NCBI RefSeq assembly: GCF_001468465.1
Contig: NZ_LNSA01000008.1
Location: 62,001 to 126,000 of the forward strand
Direction: 5' to 3'
DNA: 64,000 bases
Origin: Sphingopyxis sp. H115
GTDB lineage: Bacteria; Pseudomonadota; Alphaproteobacteria; Sphingomonadales; Sphingomonadaceae
Below the pieces are notes generated by a model, which was not told the DNA's origin, did not search any database, and worked only from the letters and a program-made list of their open reading frames with translations. Below, piece by piece: positions 36,765 to 45,311 of the stretch (position 1 is the first letter of the stretch; each line of letters begins with the position of its first letter). The translations under genes and the position numbers were made by a program.

Positions 36765-39065
36765 ATGAAGGCAAAGCTGTTTGCATCCGCGTGCGCGAGC
36801 GCGCTTTTCGCAATCCCGGCAGGCGCCGCCGCGCAGGACGCGGCCGAGGCGTCGCCACAGGCCGACGCGGGGCAAGATTCGAACGACATCATCGTCACCG
36901 CAACCCGCCGCGAGGAACGCATCCAGGATGTGCCGATCAGCATTTCGGCCTTTTCGCAGGAAGAGCTGACCGACAAGGGCATCGTCGGTTACGAAGGCAT
37001 CGGGCGCGAAACGCCGGGCGTCGTGCTCAACAAGCCGACCGCCAACTTCAACAATTTCACCGCGCGCGGCATCGCGACCAACGGCTATAACGCCAACCTG
37101 CAAAGCTCGGTCGCCATCTATATCGACGAGCTTCCGGTGTCGACGATCGGCAATACCACCGTCGTCGATCCCAATCTATTCGACGTCGAACGCGTCGAGT
37201 TCCTCCGCGGGCCGCAGGGGACCTTGTTCGGATCAGGATCGCTGTCGGGCGCGATGCGCATCCTGCAAAAAAGCCCGGACCTCAACGACTTCGACACTGC
37301 GGTTCTTGTCGATTTGGGCCTGACCGGATCGGACAGTTTCCGCCAGCGCTACAACGCGATGGTCAACATCCCGCTCGCCGAGGACAAGCTCGCGCTGCGC
37401 GTCGTCGGCTTCTACCGCGACGAGGAAGGCTATCTCGACAATGTCGGGACGGGGGTGAAAAATTCGAACACGCTGATCGATTATGGCGGCCGCGCGACCT
37501 TGCTCTGGCGCCCGACCGATCGCCTGTCGATCAAGCTGCTCGGCAGCTATGAATATAGCAATCCGAAGGACAGCTCGCTGACCAGCCCGTCGCTCGGCCG
37601 CAACAAGCGTATCTCGGACGAGCCCGACCGCTTCACCGGCAAGCAGTTTATCGCCAATGCGACGATCGATTATGAGTTCGATTTCGCAAAGCTCACCAGC
37701 TCGTCGACCTATTCGGATTTCGACCAGCGCTTTTACGTCGATCTTGCCGGCACCTTCCCGCCGGGGTCATTCCCGGGCGCGCCGATTGCCTTCGGGCTCG
37801 ACGCCGATGCCTATGACAAGGTCTTCGTGCAGGAAACGCGGCTCGCCTCGACGTTGGGCGGCCCGTTCCAGTTCGTGATCGGGGGCTTCTACCTCGACCG
37901 CCGCCGCGACGTTGATTATTTCTACCGCTCCAACCCGGCATTTCTCGCGGCGCGCGGCATCACCGGGCTTCCCGACAAATATTTCCAGAAGCAATACACC
38001 CACTCGCTCAGCAAGGAAATCGCGGGTTTCGGTGAATTGACCTACCGTTTCTCGGACAAGTTCTGGCTTACCGGCGGAATGCGTTATGGCGAAACCTCGG
38101 CGCAGGGCTTCACCGAAGCGGGCGGCTATCTCGCAACCGCGTTCGGCTTCAACTATTACGACTATGCGCTGCTCGGCCTTCCGGTGAATTTTGACACCTT
38201 CACGCCATATGCCGCAGTTGAAGGCGTCAAGGCAAAGGGATCGAAACCGTCGTGGAAGGCGAGCGCAACCTTCAAGCCTAGCGACGCGCTCACCACTTAC
38301 GCGACCTTCTCCACCGGTTTCCGCGCCCCGATCGTCAACGCCTTTGCCGGTCGGCCCAGTCTTGTCGACCCGAACGATCTCACCATTCCGTTCGGCGCGA
38401 GCTCGGACGATCTCAAAAGCTATGAGATCGGTGCGAAGGGCCGCTGGCTCGGCGGCCGCGTCAGCATGAACGTCGCTTTCTACCAGATCGACTGGAACAA
38501 CATCCAGGCGCAGGCGAACCGCGTGTCGGATTCGGTCCAGTTCGCAACCAACATCGGCGCCGCGCGCAGCAAGGGGTTCGAGTTCGAAATCGGTGTGATC
38601 CCCGCGACCGGCTGGGCGATCGGCGTCAACGGCGCCTATAATGATGCAAAGATCACCAAGCTGTCGCCAGAGGAAGCCGCGATTTCGGGCGCGGTGCTCG
38701 GCCACCGCCTGTCGGCGCCGCGCATTCAGGGATCGGCCTATATCGCCTATAGCTTCAACCTCGCGAGCGATGTCGAGGCGACGCTCGCCGCTAATGCGCA
38801 GCATATCGGGTCGTACAACAGCAGCTTCCCGAACACGCCGGGCAACCCGAACCTCCCGCTATCGACCTTTGGCAAGACTGACGCCTATAGCAACGTCAAC
38901 CTGAGCCTAGGGTTGAAGAAGGGCGATATGTCGGCGCAATTCTACGTCGAAAATCTCTTCGACGATCATTCGATCACCTACATCCACCCCGAAGCCTTCC
39001 TCGTGAGCCGCTTCGGGACGATGCGTCCCCGGACCTTCGGTGTCCGCCTCGGTTACAGCCTCTAA
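36765..39065 (+). CDS. TonB-dependent outer-membrane receptor
   Basis: A 766-residue receptor. It has a signal peptide (FASACASALFAIPAGAAAQ), a TonB-box-like NDIIVTATRREERIQDVP, a plug domain (NFTARGIATNGY, VEFLRGPQGTLFGSGSLSGA) and a barrel ending GVRLGYSL. This group (FecA-like/CirA-like 'DIVVTATR' receptors) is expanded in sphingomonads for small organic substrates as well as siderophores. ATG 36765 follows GGGAGAGGG. It opens a six-gene catabolic cluster: an MFS gene starts three bases after its stop. Confidence 0.94.
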   Translation: MKAKLFASACASALFAIPAGAAAQDAAEASPQADAGQDSNDIIVTATRREERIQDVPISISAFSQEELTDKGIVGYEGIGRETPGVVLNKPTANFNNFTARGIATNGYNANLQSSVAIYIDELPVSTIGNTTVVDPNLFDVERVEFLRGPQGTLFGSGSLSGAMRILQKSPDLNDFDTAVLVDLGLTGSDSFRQRYNAMVNIPLAEDKLALRVVGFYRDEEGYLDNVGTGVKNSNTLIDYGGRATLLWRPTDRLSIKLLGSYEYSNPKDSSLTSPSLGRNKRISDEPDRFTGKQFIANATIDYEFDFAKLTSSSTYSDFDQRFYVDLAGTFPPGSFPGAPIAFGLDADAYDKVFVQETRLASTLGGPFQFVIGGFYLDRRRDVDYFYRSNPAFLAARGITGLPDKYFQKQYTHSLSKEIAGFGELTYRFSDKFWLTGGMRYGETSAQGFTEAGGYLATAFGFNYYDYALLGLPVNFDTFTPYAAVEGVKAKGSKPSWKASATFKPSDALTTYATFSTGFRAPIVNAFAGRPSLVDPNDLTIPFGASSDDLKSYEIGAKGRWLGGRVSMNVAFYQIDWNNIQAQANRVSDSVQFATNIGAARSKGFEFEIGVIPATGWAIGVNGAYNDAKITKLSPEEAAISGAVLGHRLSAPRIQGSAYIAYSFNLASDVEATLAANAQHIGSYNSSFPNTPGNPNLPLSTFGKTDAYSNVNLSLGLKKGDMSAQFYVENLFDDHSITYIHPEAFLVSRFGTMRPRTFGVRLGYSL

Positions 39066-39068
39066 CCC

Positions 39069-40355
39069 ATGGCGACCGGCGCTCCACCCATGCCGGGTAC
39101 CAAGCCGGCCGCGCGGCCCGGCTTTGTGCTGGGGATGCTCTGCTTCGTCTATGTGCTGAACTTCCTCGACCGCCAGCTTCTGTCGATCCTCGCCAAGCCG
39201 ATCCAGGATGCGCTCCAGATCAGCGACGGCCAGCTCGGGCTGATCAGCGGGCTCTATTTCGCGATGTTCTATTGCTTCATCGCGATCCCGGTCGGCTGGT
39301 TCGCCGACCGGACGAGCCGCGTCGGTGTGCTGTCGCTCGCCTGCGCGATCTGGAGCGGGGCGACGGTCGCGTGCGGCATGGCGGCGAACTATACCCAGCT
39401 CGCCATCGCGCGCATGGTCGTCGGCTTTGGCGAAGCAGGGGGCGTGCCGCCTTCCTATGCGATCATCACCGACACCTATCCGCCGGGCAAGCGCGCGGCG
39501 GCGCTCGGCATCTTCAACCTCGGCCCCGCCATTGGCGCGGCGGCGGGGGTCGCCTTTGGGGCGGCGATCGCCGAAAGCTTCGGCTGGCGCATCCCCTTCA
39601 TCGCCGTCGGCACAATCGGCGTCGTCACTGCCTTGCTCGTCTGGCGGACGGTGCGCGAACCCGCGCGCGGCGCAACCGACATCGCGGGGCCCGCGCCCGG
39701 CGACAAGGCCGAATTCTGGCCGACCGTGCGCATGTTCCTGTCGCACCCGATATTGATGCTCGCCGCACTCGGCAGCGGGGCGACGCAGTTCGTGACCTAT
39801 GGGCTCGGCAATTTCGCGGTGCTGTTCCTGATGCGCGAGAAGGGGATGGAACTTGGCGACGTCGCGATCTGGTACGCGCTCGTCCTGCTGATCGGCATGG
39901 GCGGCGGGATGATCGTGTCGGGCCGCGTGATCGACTGCATGGTGCGCAAATCGCGCACGGGTTATGCGATCGCGCCGGCGGCCTCGCTGGCGGTGGCGAT
40001 GCCCTTCTATCTTGGCTTCATCTGGGCGCCGGGCTGGCCGCTGGCGCTCGCGCTGCTCACCGTCGTGATGATCTTCAACTATTTCTACCTCTCGGCCTCG
40101 GTCGCGCTGGTGCAGGACGAAGTGAAGCCGGGTCAGCGCGTGCTCGCGGGCGCGCTGCTGCTTCTCATCATGAATTTCATCGGCCTGGGGCTGGGGCCGA
40201 CCTGGGTCGGCTTCGCGAGCGACGGGTTTACCGCGCGCGGCGATGCCCATGGCCTCCAGACGGCGTTGTATACATTGACGCCCTTTTATCTGATCGCAAT
40301 CGGGCTGTTCCTGTGGCTCGCCCGGCTGCTGCGCTGGCAGGAGACAAAGGCATGA
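39069..40355 (+). CDS. MFS transporter, spinster-like
   Basis: A 428-residue inner-membrane carrier with 12 predicted helices. The motif A-like loop GWFADRTSRVG and motif VVGFGEAGGVPPSYAIITDTYPPGKRAAALG place it in the sphingolipid-transporter-like (spinster) MFS group, frequent next to TBDRs in sphingomonads. It likely moves the compound, or its hydrolysis product, across the inner membrane. Three bases after the TBDR and ATGA overlap with the esterase show one transcript. Confidence 0.92.
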   Translation: MATGAPPMPGTKPAARPGFVLGMLCFVYVLNFLDRQLLSILAKPIQDALQISDGQLGLISGLYFAMFYCFIAIPVGWFADRTSRVGVLSLACAIWSGATVACGMAANYTQLAIARMVVGFGEAGGVPPSYAIITDTYPPGKRAAALGIFNLGPAIGAAAGVAFGAAIAESFGWRIPFIAVGTIGVVTALLVWRTVREPARGATDIAGPAPGDKAEFWPTVRMFLSHPILMLAALGSGATQFVTYGLGNFAVLFLMREKGMELGDVAIWYALVLLIGMGGGMIVSGRVIDCMVRKSRTGYAIAPAASLAVAMPFYLGFIWAPGWPLALALLTVVMIFNYFYLSASVALVQDEVKPGQRVLAGALLLLIMNFIGLGLGPTWVGFASDGFTARGDAHGLQTALYTLTPFYLIAIGLFLWLARLLRWQETKA

Positions 40356-41980
40356 AGACGCTGCGCACCCTATTGACGGCGACCGGGCTTTTGATGGCGA
40401 TGCCGGCCGCAGCCGCCAACCCGGTGATCGAGGCGCCCGCCGGTTCGGTCGAGGGCAAAACGGTCGGCAAACTCGATGTGTTCAAGGGGATTCCCTTTGC
40501 ACAGCCGCCCGTCGGACCGCTGCGCTGGAAAGCGCCGCAGCCGCTCCCCGCTTGGCCCGGCGTACGCAAGGCGCAGAGCTTCGGCGCGGCCTGCATCCAG
40601 CCGCGCCCGACCGCGGTCGGCATCTACACCAACCCGCCCGCCAAGATGTCGGAAGACTGTCTGACGCTCAATATCTGGGCGCCGGACCGGGAGAAGGACG
40701 TGCCGGTGATCGTGTGGATCCACGGCGGCGCCTTGCTCAGCGGCTATAGCCATGAAGCGATGTACGACGGCGCGAAACTCGCCGCACGCGGGGCGGTCGT
40801 CGTGTCGATCAACTATCGGCTTGGCGCGCTAGGCTATCTGGCGCATCCCGAACTCAGCGCCGAATCGCCCGACGGCGTTTCGGGCAATTACGGGCTGCTC
40901 GATCAGGTCGCGGCGCTCGAATGGGTAAAGGCGAATATCGGTGCGTTCGGCGGAGACGCGAGCAATGTCACCATCGCGGGCGAGTCCGCCGGTGCGCTCA
41001 GCGTTCTCTATCTGATGACCGCGCCCAGGGCGCGCGGACTGTTCCATAAGGCGATCGCGCAGAGCGCCTATATGATCTCGACCCCGTCGCTGCGCGAGGC
41101 GCGGCATGGCGAGGTTCCCGCCGAGACGATGGGGACGAAGGTCGCCGCCGCGCTGGGTGCCGCCGACCTGGCGGCGCTGCGCGCGATGGATGCGTCCGCG
41201 CTCAACGACGGCGCGCTCAAGGCCGGCTATTTCCCCTGGGGCACGATCGACGGGAAAATCCTGCCGCGCCAGATCGTCGAAAGTTTCGACCGCGGCGAGC
41301 AGGCGCCGGTGCCGATGATCGCGGGCTTCAACATCGGCGAGATCCGCTCGCTGCGCATCCTCGCGCCGCCGCCGCCCGCCAATGCCGCCGCCTATGAAGC
41401 GACCATTCGCGAGCGGTACGGCGACCTCGCCGACGCCTGGCTGAAACTCTATCCGGCAAAGGACCTTGGCGAGGCGATGCTCGCGGGCGCGCGCGACGCG
41501 ATGTATGGCTGGACGTCCGAACGGCTGGCGATCCGGCAGACCGCGCTCGGCCAGAACGCCTATCTCTATCTGTTCGATCATGGCTATCCGGCGGCGAGCG
41601 AGGCGGGGCTGCACGGCTTTCACGCTGCCGAAATCCCCTATGTGTTCGGTACGATCGACGACACGCCGCCCTATTGGCCCAAAATCCCCGACAGCGTGAG
41701 CGAACGCCGTTTTGCGACTGCCATGGGCGATTATTGGGTTTCGTTCGCGAAGACCGGCAGGCCCGAGGCGGCGGGGCAGGCGCCATGGCGGCCATACGGC
41801 GCGGACGCCGCTTTCATCGCCTTTGCCGATGTGCCGCGCGGCGGCACGCGGCTGATGCCCGGTATGTTCGCGCTGCACGAGGCCGCGACCTGCCGCCGCC
41901 GTGCGGCGGGCAACCAGCCATGGAACTGGAACAGCGGCATCCTGTCCCCGGTGCTGGCGAAAAGTGCACATTGTCCATGA
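40352..41980 (+). CDS. Exported type-B carboxylesterase
   Basis: A 542-residue alpha/beta-hydrolase with signal peptide LLTATGLLMAMPAAAA, so it is periplasmic or surface. The opening GKLDVFKGIPFAQPPVGPLRW, EDCLTLNIWAP, oxyanion loop WIHGGALLSG and nucleophile Ser212 in GESAGA are all classic type-B carboxylesterase. A late His lies in HGFHAAEIPYVFG. ATG 40352 overlaps the MFS stop (ATGA); an enormous in-frame extension upstream is a shadow of the MFS gene. It probably splits an ester so that the acid can be activated by the next gene. Confidence 0.93.
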   Translation: MKTLRTLLTATGLLMAMPAAAANPVIEAPAGSVEGKTVGKLDVFKGIPFAQPPVGPLRWKAPQPLPAWPGVRKAQSFGAACIQPRPTAVGIYTNPPAKMSEDCLTLNIWAPDREKDVPVIVWIHGGALLSGYSHEAMYDGAKLAARGAVVVSINYRLGALGYLAHPELSAESPDGVSGNYGLLDQVAALEWVKANIGAFGGDASNVTIAGESAGALSVLYLMTAPRARGLFHKAIAQSAYMISTPSLREARHGEVPAETMGTKVAAALGAADLAALRAMDASALNDGALKAGYFPWGTIDGKILPRQIVESFDRGEQAPVPMIAGFNIGEIRSLRILAPPPPANAAAYEATIRERYGDLADAWLKLYPAKDLGEAMLAGARDAMYGWTSERLAIRQTALGQNAYLYLFDHGYPAASEAGLHGFHAAEIPYVFGTIDDTPPYWPKIPDSVSERRFATAMGDYWVSFAKTGRPEAAGQAPWRPYGADAAFIAFADVPRGGTRLMPGMFALHEAATCRRRAAGNQPWNWNSGILSPVLAKSAHCP

Positions 41981-43563
41981 TCGACGGCAGCATTCAGGAT
42001 TTCCCGCTCACGCTGAACAAATTCCTCGACCATGCCGCGCGCTGGCACGGCGATGGCGAAGTCGTGACCGCGCGCGAGGACGGCGGCGTCGCGCGGATCG
42101 ATTATGCGGGGCTTCGCGCGCGTAGCCTTGCGATCTCGTCGCTGCTCGCCAGCTTCGGTATCGCGCGAGGCGACCGCGTCGCGACGCTGGCTTGGAACAG
42201 CCAGGCGCATGTCGAAAGCTGGTACGCCGTCATGGGCATCGGCGCGGTGTGCCACACGCTCAATCCGCGGCTGACCGGCGCGCAGCTCGCATCGATGGCG
42301 GTCCAGTCGAGCGCGCGCATATTGGTGGCGAGCGCCGACCTCTTGCCGCTCGTGCGCCTGATCGTCGAGCGTGCGCCCGCGATCGAACGGGTGCTGTTGA
42401 TCGACGGCGCGGCGGGCGAATGGCCCGCGGGCGCGCCGCCGCTTCAATTACTTGAGCCGCTGATCGCCGACGCGCCGGGCGGGGCTATCTGGGGCGATTT
42501 TGCCGAAACCGCGCCAGCGGGGCTGTGCTTCACATCGGGGACGACCGGGGCGCCCAAGGGGGTGACCTATACCCATCGCGGCAGTTTCCTGCATACGCTT
42601 CGGGCGTTGCAGGCCGACGTCATGGCGTTCACCCACCGCGACGCGGTGCTCGCGGTCGTGCCGATGTTTCACGCCAATGCCTGGGGTTTGCCGTTCGCGC
42701 TTCCCGCGGTGGGTGGCAAGCTCGTGCTGCCCGGGCGCCAGACCGATGGGGCCAGCCTCGCGCGGTTAATCGCCGCCGAGGGCGTGACGGTGGGGGTCGG
42801 CGTGCCGACGGTCTGGCTGGGCGTTGCCGAACATGTCGAGCGGACGGGCGAGGCGCTGCCGTCGCTCGAACGCATCATCGTAGGCGGGGCGCCGATGGCG
42901 CCCGCGTTGATGGACCGCATCGAACGGGTGCTCGGCGTCGCGGTGCAGACGAGTTGGGGCATGACTGAGTTGTCGCCCCTCGGCACCATCACGCCCCCCG
43001 CCGATCCGCATCGGTCGGCGGCGGTGTCGGGGCGCCCCGCGGTCGGCGTCGACCTGCAACTCACCGACGCCGGGGGCACGCCGCTCGCCGAACAGCGGGG
43101 CGCAGAAGGCCATCTGCACGTTCGCGGATCGGCGGTCGTCGATCGCTATTTCGGGCAGGACGAGCGCGCGACCGATCCCGACGGCTGGTTTGCGACCGGC
43201 GACCTCGCGCGGATCGATGCAAGGGGCAATCTGGTTATCACCGGCCGTGCGAAGGATTTGATCAAATCGGGCGGCGAATGGATCAACCCGGCCGAGATCG
43301 AAGCCGTGGTCGGCGCGCTGCCCGCGGTCTCGCTCGCCGCGGTGATCGGCCGCGAGGACGCCAAATGGGGCGAACGCCCGGTCCTGCTCGTCGAACTGCG
43401 CGCGGGCGAGGATATCGACGATGTCGACCTGCTCGCGCCGCTCAAGGGGCGCGTTGCACCCTGGTGGATTCCGGATGCGGTGGTCCGGCTGGGCGCCATG
43501 CCGCTGGCGCCGACCGGAAAAATCGATAAGATTCGCCTGCGGAACGAATATGGCGCGAGTTGA
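41977..43563 (+). CDS. AMP-forming fatty-acyl-CoA synthetase
   Basis: A 528-residue ligase of the long/medium-chain FadD-like group. It has CFTSGTTGAPKGVTYTHRG, VPMFHANAWGLPFA, TSWGMTELSP, GWFATGDLARID, GRAKDLIKSGGEWI and the C-terminal LAPTGKIDKIRLR with its catalytic Lys. The NAWGLPF motif is typical for ligases of medium-chain and terpenoid acids. ATG 41977 overlaps the esterase stop (ATGA), so hydrolysis and CoA activation are coupled in one operon. Confidence 0.95.
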   Translation: MIDGSIQDFPLTLNKFLDHAARWHGDGEVVTAREDGGVARIDYAGLRARSLAISSLLASFGIARGDRVATLAWNSQAHVESWYAVMGIGAVCHTLNPRLTGAQLASMAVQSSARILVASADLLPLVRLIVERAPAIERVLLIDGAAGEWPAGAPPLQLLEPLIADAPGGAIWGDFAETAPAGLCFTSGTTGAPKGVTYTHRGSFLHTLRALQADVMAFTHRDAVLAVVPMFHANAWGLPFALPAVGGKLVLPGRQTDGASLARLIAAEGVTVGVGVPTVWLGVAEHVERTGEALPSLERIIVGGAPMAPALMDRIERVLGVAVQTSWGMTELSPLGTITPPADPHRSAAVSGRPAVGVDLQLTDAGGTPLAEQRGAEGHLHVRGSAVVDRYFGQDERATDPDGWFATGDLARIDARGNLVITGRAKDLIKSGGEWINPAEIEAVVGALPAVSLAAVIGREDAKWGERPVLLVELRAGEDIDDVDLLAPLKGRVAPWWIPDAVVRLGAMPLAPTGKIDKIRLRNEYGAS

Positions 43564-43621
43564 ACCGGGGCGGGGCGCCGCGGGATCGGTCGCCGAAAAA
43601 CAGGGATTGAAGGCCGATATC

Positions 43622-44302
43622 GTGACAAATCAGGCGAAAACGCGTCGGCGATCGACCAAGGCCGAGCAACGCGCCGAAACGATCGAGCAAATTCTCGACG
43701 AGGCCGAATTGCTTTTTTCCAAACATGGCCTGCACGGCGTCACGCTGAAGGACGTCGCGCAGCGCGTCGGCGTCCATCACACGCTGCTGAACTATTATTT
43801 CGAGGACAAGAAAAAGCTGTTCGACGCGGTGTTTGCGCGCCGCGCGGTGGTGACGAGCACGAAGCGGATGCAGGCGCTCGACGAATATGACCGCGCAAGC
43901 GACGGCAAGCCGACGATCGAAGGCGCGCTGCATGCGTTCCTCGACACCGACCTCGATCTCTACATCCATGGTGGAGATGGTTGGAAAAATTATGGCGCCC
44001 TCGGCGCCCAGGTCGCCAACACCCCCGAATGGGGCGCCGAACTGATGGACAGCCATTTCGACCCCGTGGTGCTGCGCCTGATCGACCTCCTCAAGCGCGC
44101 GATGCCCGATTGCGCCGAGGAAGATATCTTCTGGGGCTATCATTTCGTCACCGGCGCGCTGATGGTAACGCTCGCGCGCACCGGGCGCATCGACAAGCTA
44201 TCGGGCGGCCTGTGCAAGTCGGAGGATTTCGAAGCGATCAAGGCCCGCATGGCGTCCTTCATGGCCGCGGGCTTTATGCAAATCTGCAACAGGAAGGCAT
44301 AG
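43622..44302 (+). CDS. TetR-family regulator of the ester/acid catabolic cluster
   Basis: A 226-residue TetR regulator. The DNA-binding domain has LLFSKHGLHGVTLKDVAQRVGVHHTLLNYYFEDKKKL. Two starts are possible. GTG 43622 has GAAGG eight bases upstream and begins MTNQAKTRRRSTKAEQ; ATG 43550 overlaps the ligase gene by 14 bases and adds 24 residues. It follows the ligase in the same direction, and the two copies of CACT-N4-AGTG (36675 and 44360) are its likely targets. The ligand may be an acyl-CoA from this pathway (inference). Confidence 0.85.
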   Translation: MTNQAKTRRRSTKAEQRAETIEQILDEAELLFSKHGLHGVTLKDVAQRVGVHHTLLNYYFEDKKKLFDAVFARRAVVTSTKRMQALDEYDRASDGKPTIEGALHAFLDTDLDLYIHGGDGWKNYGALGAQVANTPEWGAELMDSHFDPVVLRLIDLLKRAMPDCAEEDIFWGYHFVTGALMVTLARTGRIDKLSGGLCKSEDFEAIKARMASFMAAGFMQICNRKA

Positions 44303-44358
44303 GCTTGGGCGGAGGAGCGTGAGCGTTCTTTCGCCTTTCGCTTAGTCACAATATTAAC

Positions 44359-44374
44359 TCACTAGAGAGTGAAT
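44359..44374. promoter_or_regulatory. TetR-type operator upstream of the dehydrogenase (site 2)
   Basis: TCACT-AGAG-AGTGA (44359-44372) is an inverted repeat. CACTAGAGAGTGAAT (44360-44374) matches site 1 (36675-36689) at 14 of 15 bases. It covers the in-frame ATG at 44373, which argues that the dehydrogenase starts at 44385 instead. Confidence 0.65.
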
Positions 44375-44384
44375 GGAGGCTGAT

Positions 44385-45293
44385 ATGGGAAATGAGACAT
44401 TGCCGCTGCGGGGCCGGGTCGCCGTCGTCACCGGTGCGGGCGGCGGACTGGGCCGCGCCCACGCCCTCTATCTCGCAAGTCGCGGCGCGCGCGTTGTCGT
44501 GAACGACCTGGCGTTGTCCGCCGCCGAGCAGGTCGCAGCGGAGATCGTCGGGCAGGGAGGCGAGGCGCTGGCGATTGCGGCTTCGGTGACCGACGAGGCG
44601 GCGGTGGGCGCGATGGTCCGCGAGACACAGGATGCTTGGGGCCGGATCGACATCCTCGTCAACAATGCCGGCATCCTTCGCGACAAGAGTTTCGCGAAGA
44701 TGAGCATCGACGATTTCCGCATCGTCGTCGACGTCCACCTGATGGGCGCCGCCATTTGCTGCAAGGCGGTGTGGGAGGTGATGCGCGCGCAGCAATATGG
44801 CCGCATCGTCATGACGACCTCGTCGTCGGGGCTGTGGGGCAATTTCGGGCAGGCCAATTATGGTGCCGCCAAGATGGCCCTCGTCGGGCTAATGCAGACG
44901 CTGGCGATCGAGGGCGAGAAATATGGTATCCGCGTCAACAGCCTCGCGCCTACCGCGGCGACGCAAATGACGCATGGCGTGCTGTCGGACGCCAGCCTCG
45001 CATTGCTCGATCCGGCGCTGGTCAGCCCTGGCCTGCTCGCGCTCGTCGGCGACGATGCGCCGACGCGCGCGATCCTCTGCGCCGGGGCCGGCCATTTCGC
45101 GGCCGCCGATGTCACGCTGTCCGAAGGACGCTATATCGGGTCCGCCGCCGATGCGGGCGAGCAACTCGTCCAGCATTGGAACGCGGTTTCCGACCGCGAT
45201 GGTGCGATCGTCCCCGCTTATGGCTTCACGCAGGCCGAGCGCGAACTGGCGAACGCCGGATCGGGGCTGCCCGCGATGGCGGTGGCGCGTTGA
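44385..45293 (+). CDS. Short-chain dehydrogenase, MFE-2/hydroxyacyl-CoA type
   Basis: A 302-residue SDR. It has cofactor motif VTGAGGGLGRAHAL, NDL after the second strand (NAD preference likely), ILVNNAGILRDKSF, catalytic Ser in TTSSSGLWGNFGQ and YGAAK. The NNAGILRDKSFAKM wording is that of the dehydrogenase half of peroxisomal multifunctional enzyme 2 and its bacterial relatives, which oxidise 3-hydroxyacyl-CoA. GGAGG (44375-44379) sits six bases before ATG 44385, fixing the start. It has its own operator copy but belongs functionally to the upstream cluster. Confidence 0.9.
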   Translation: MGNETLPLRGRVAVVTGAGGGLGRAHALYLASRGARVVVNDLALSAAEQVAAEIVGQGGEALAIAASVTDEAAVGAMVRETQDAWGRIDILVNNAGILRDKSFAKMSIDDFRIVVDVHLMGAAICCKAVWEVMRAQQYGRIVMTTSSSGLWGNFGQANYGAAKMALVGLMQTLAIEGEKYGIRVNSLAPTAATQMTHGVLSDASLALLDPALVSPGLLALVGDDAPTRAILCAGAGHFAAADVTLSEGRYIGSAADAGEQLVQHWNAVSDRDGAIVPAYGFTQAERELANAGSGLPAMAVAR

Positions 45294-45311
45294 ACCGGCC
45301 GGGTGCCGCGA

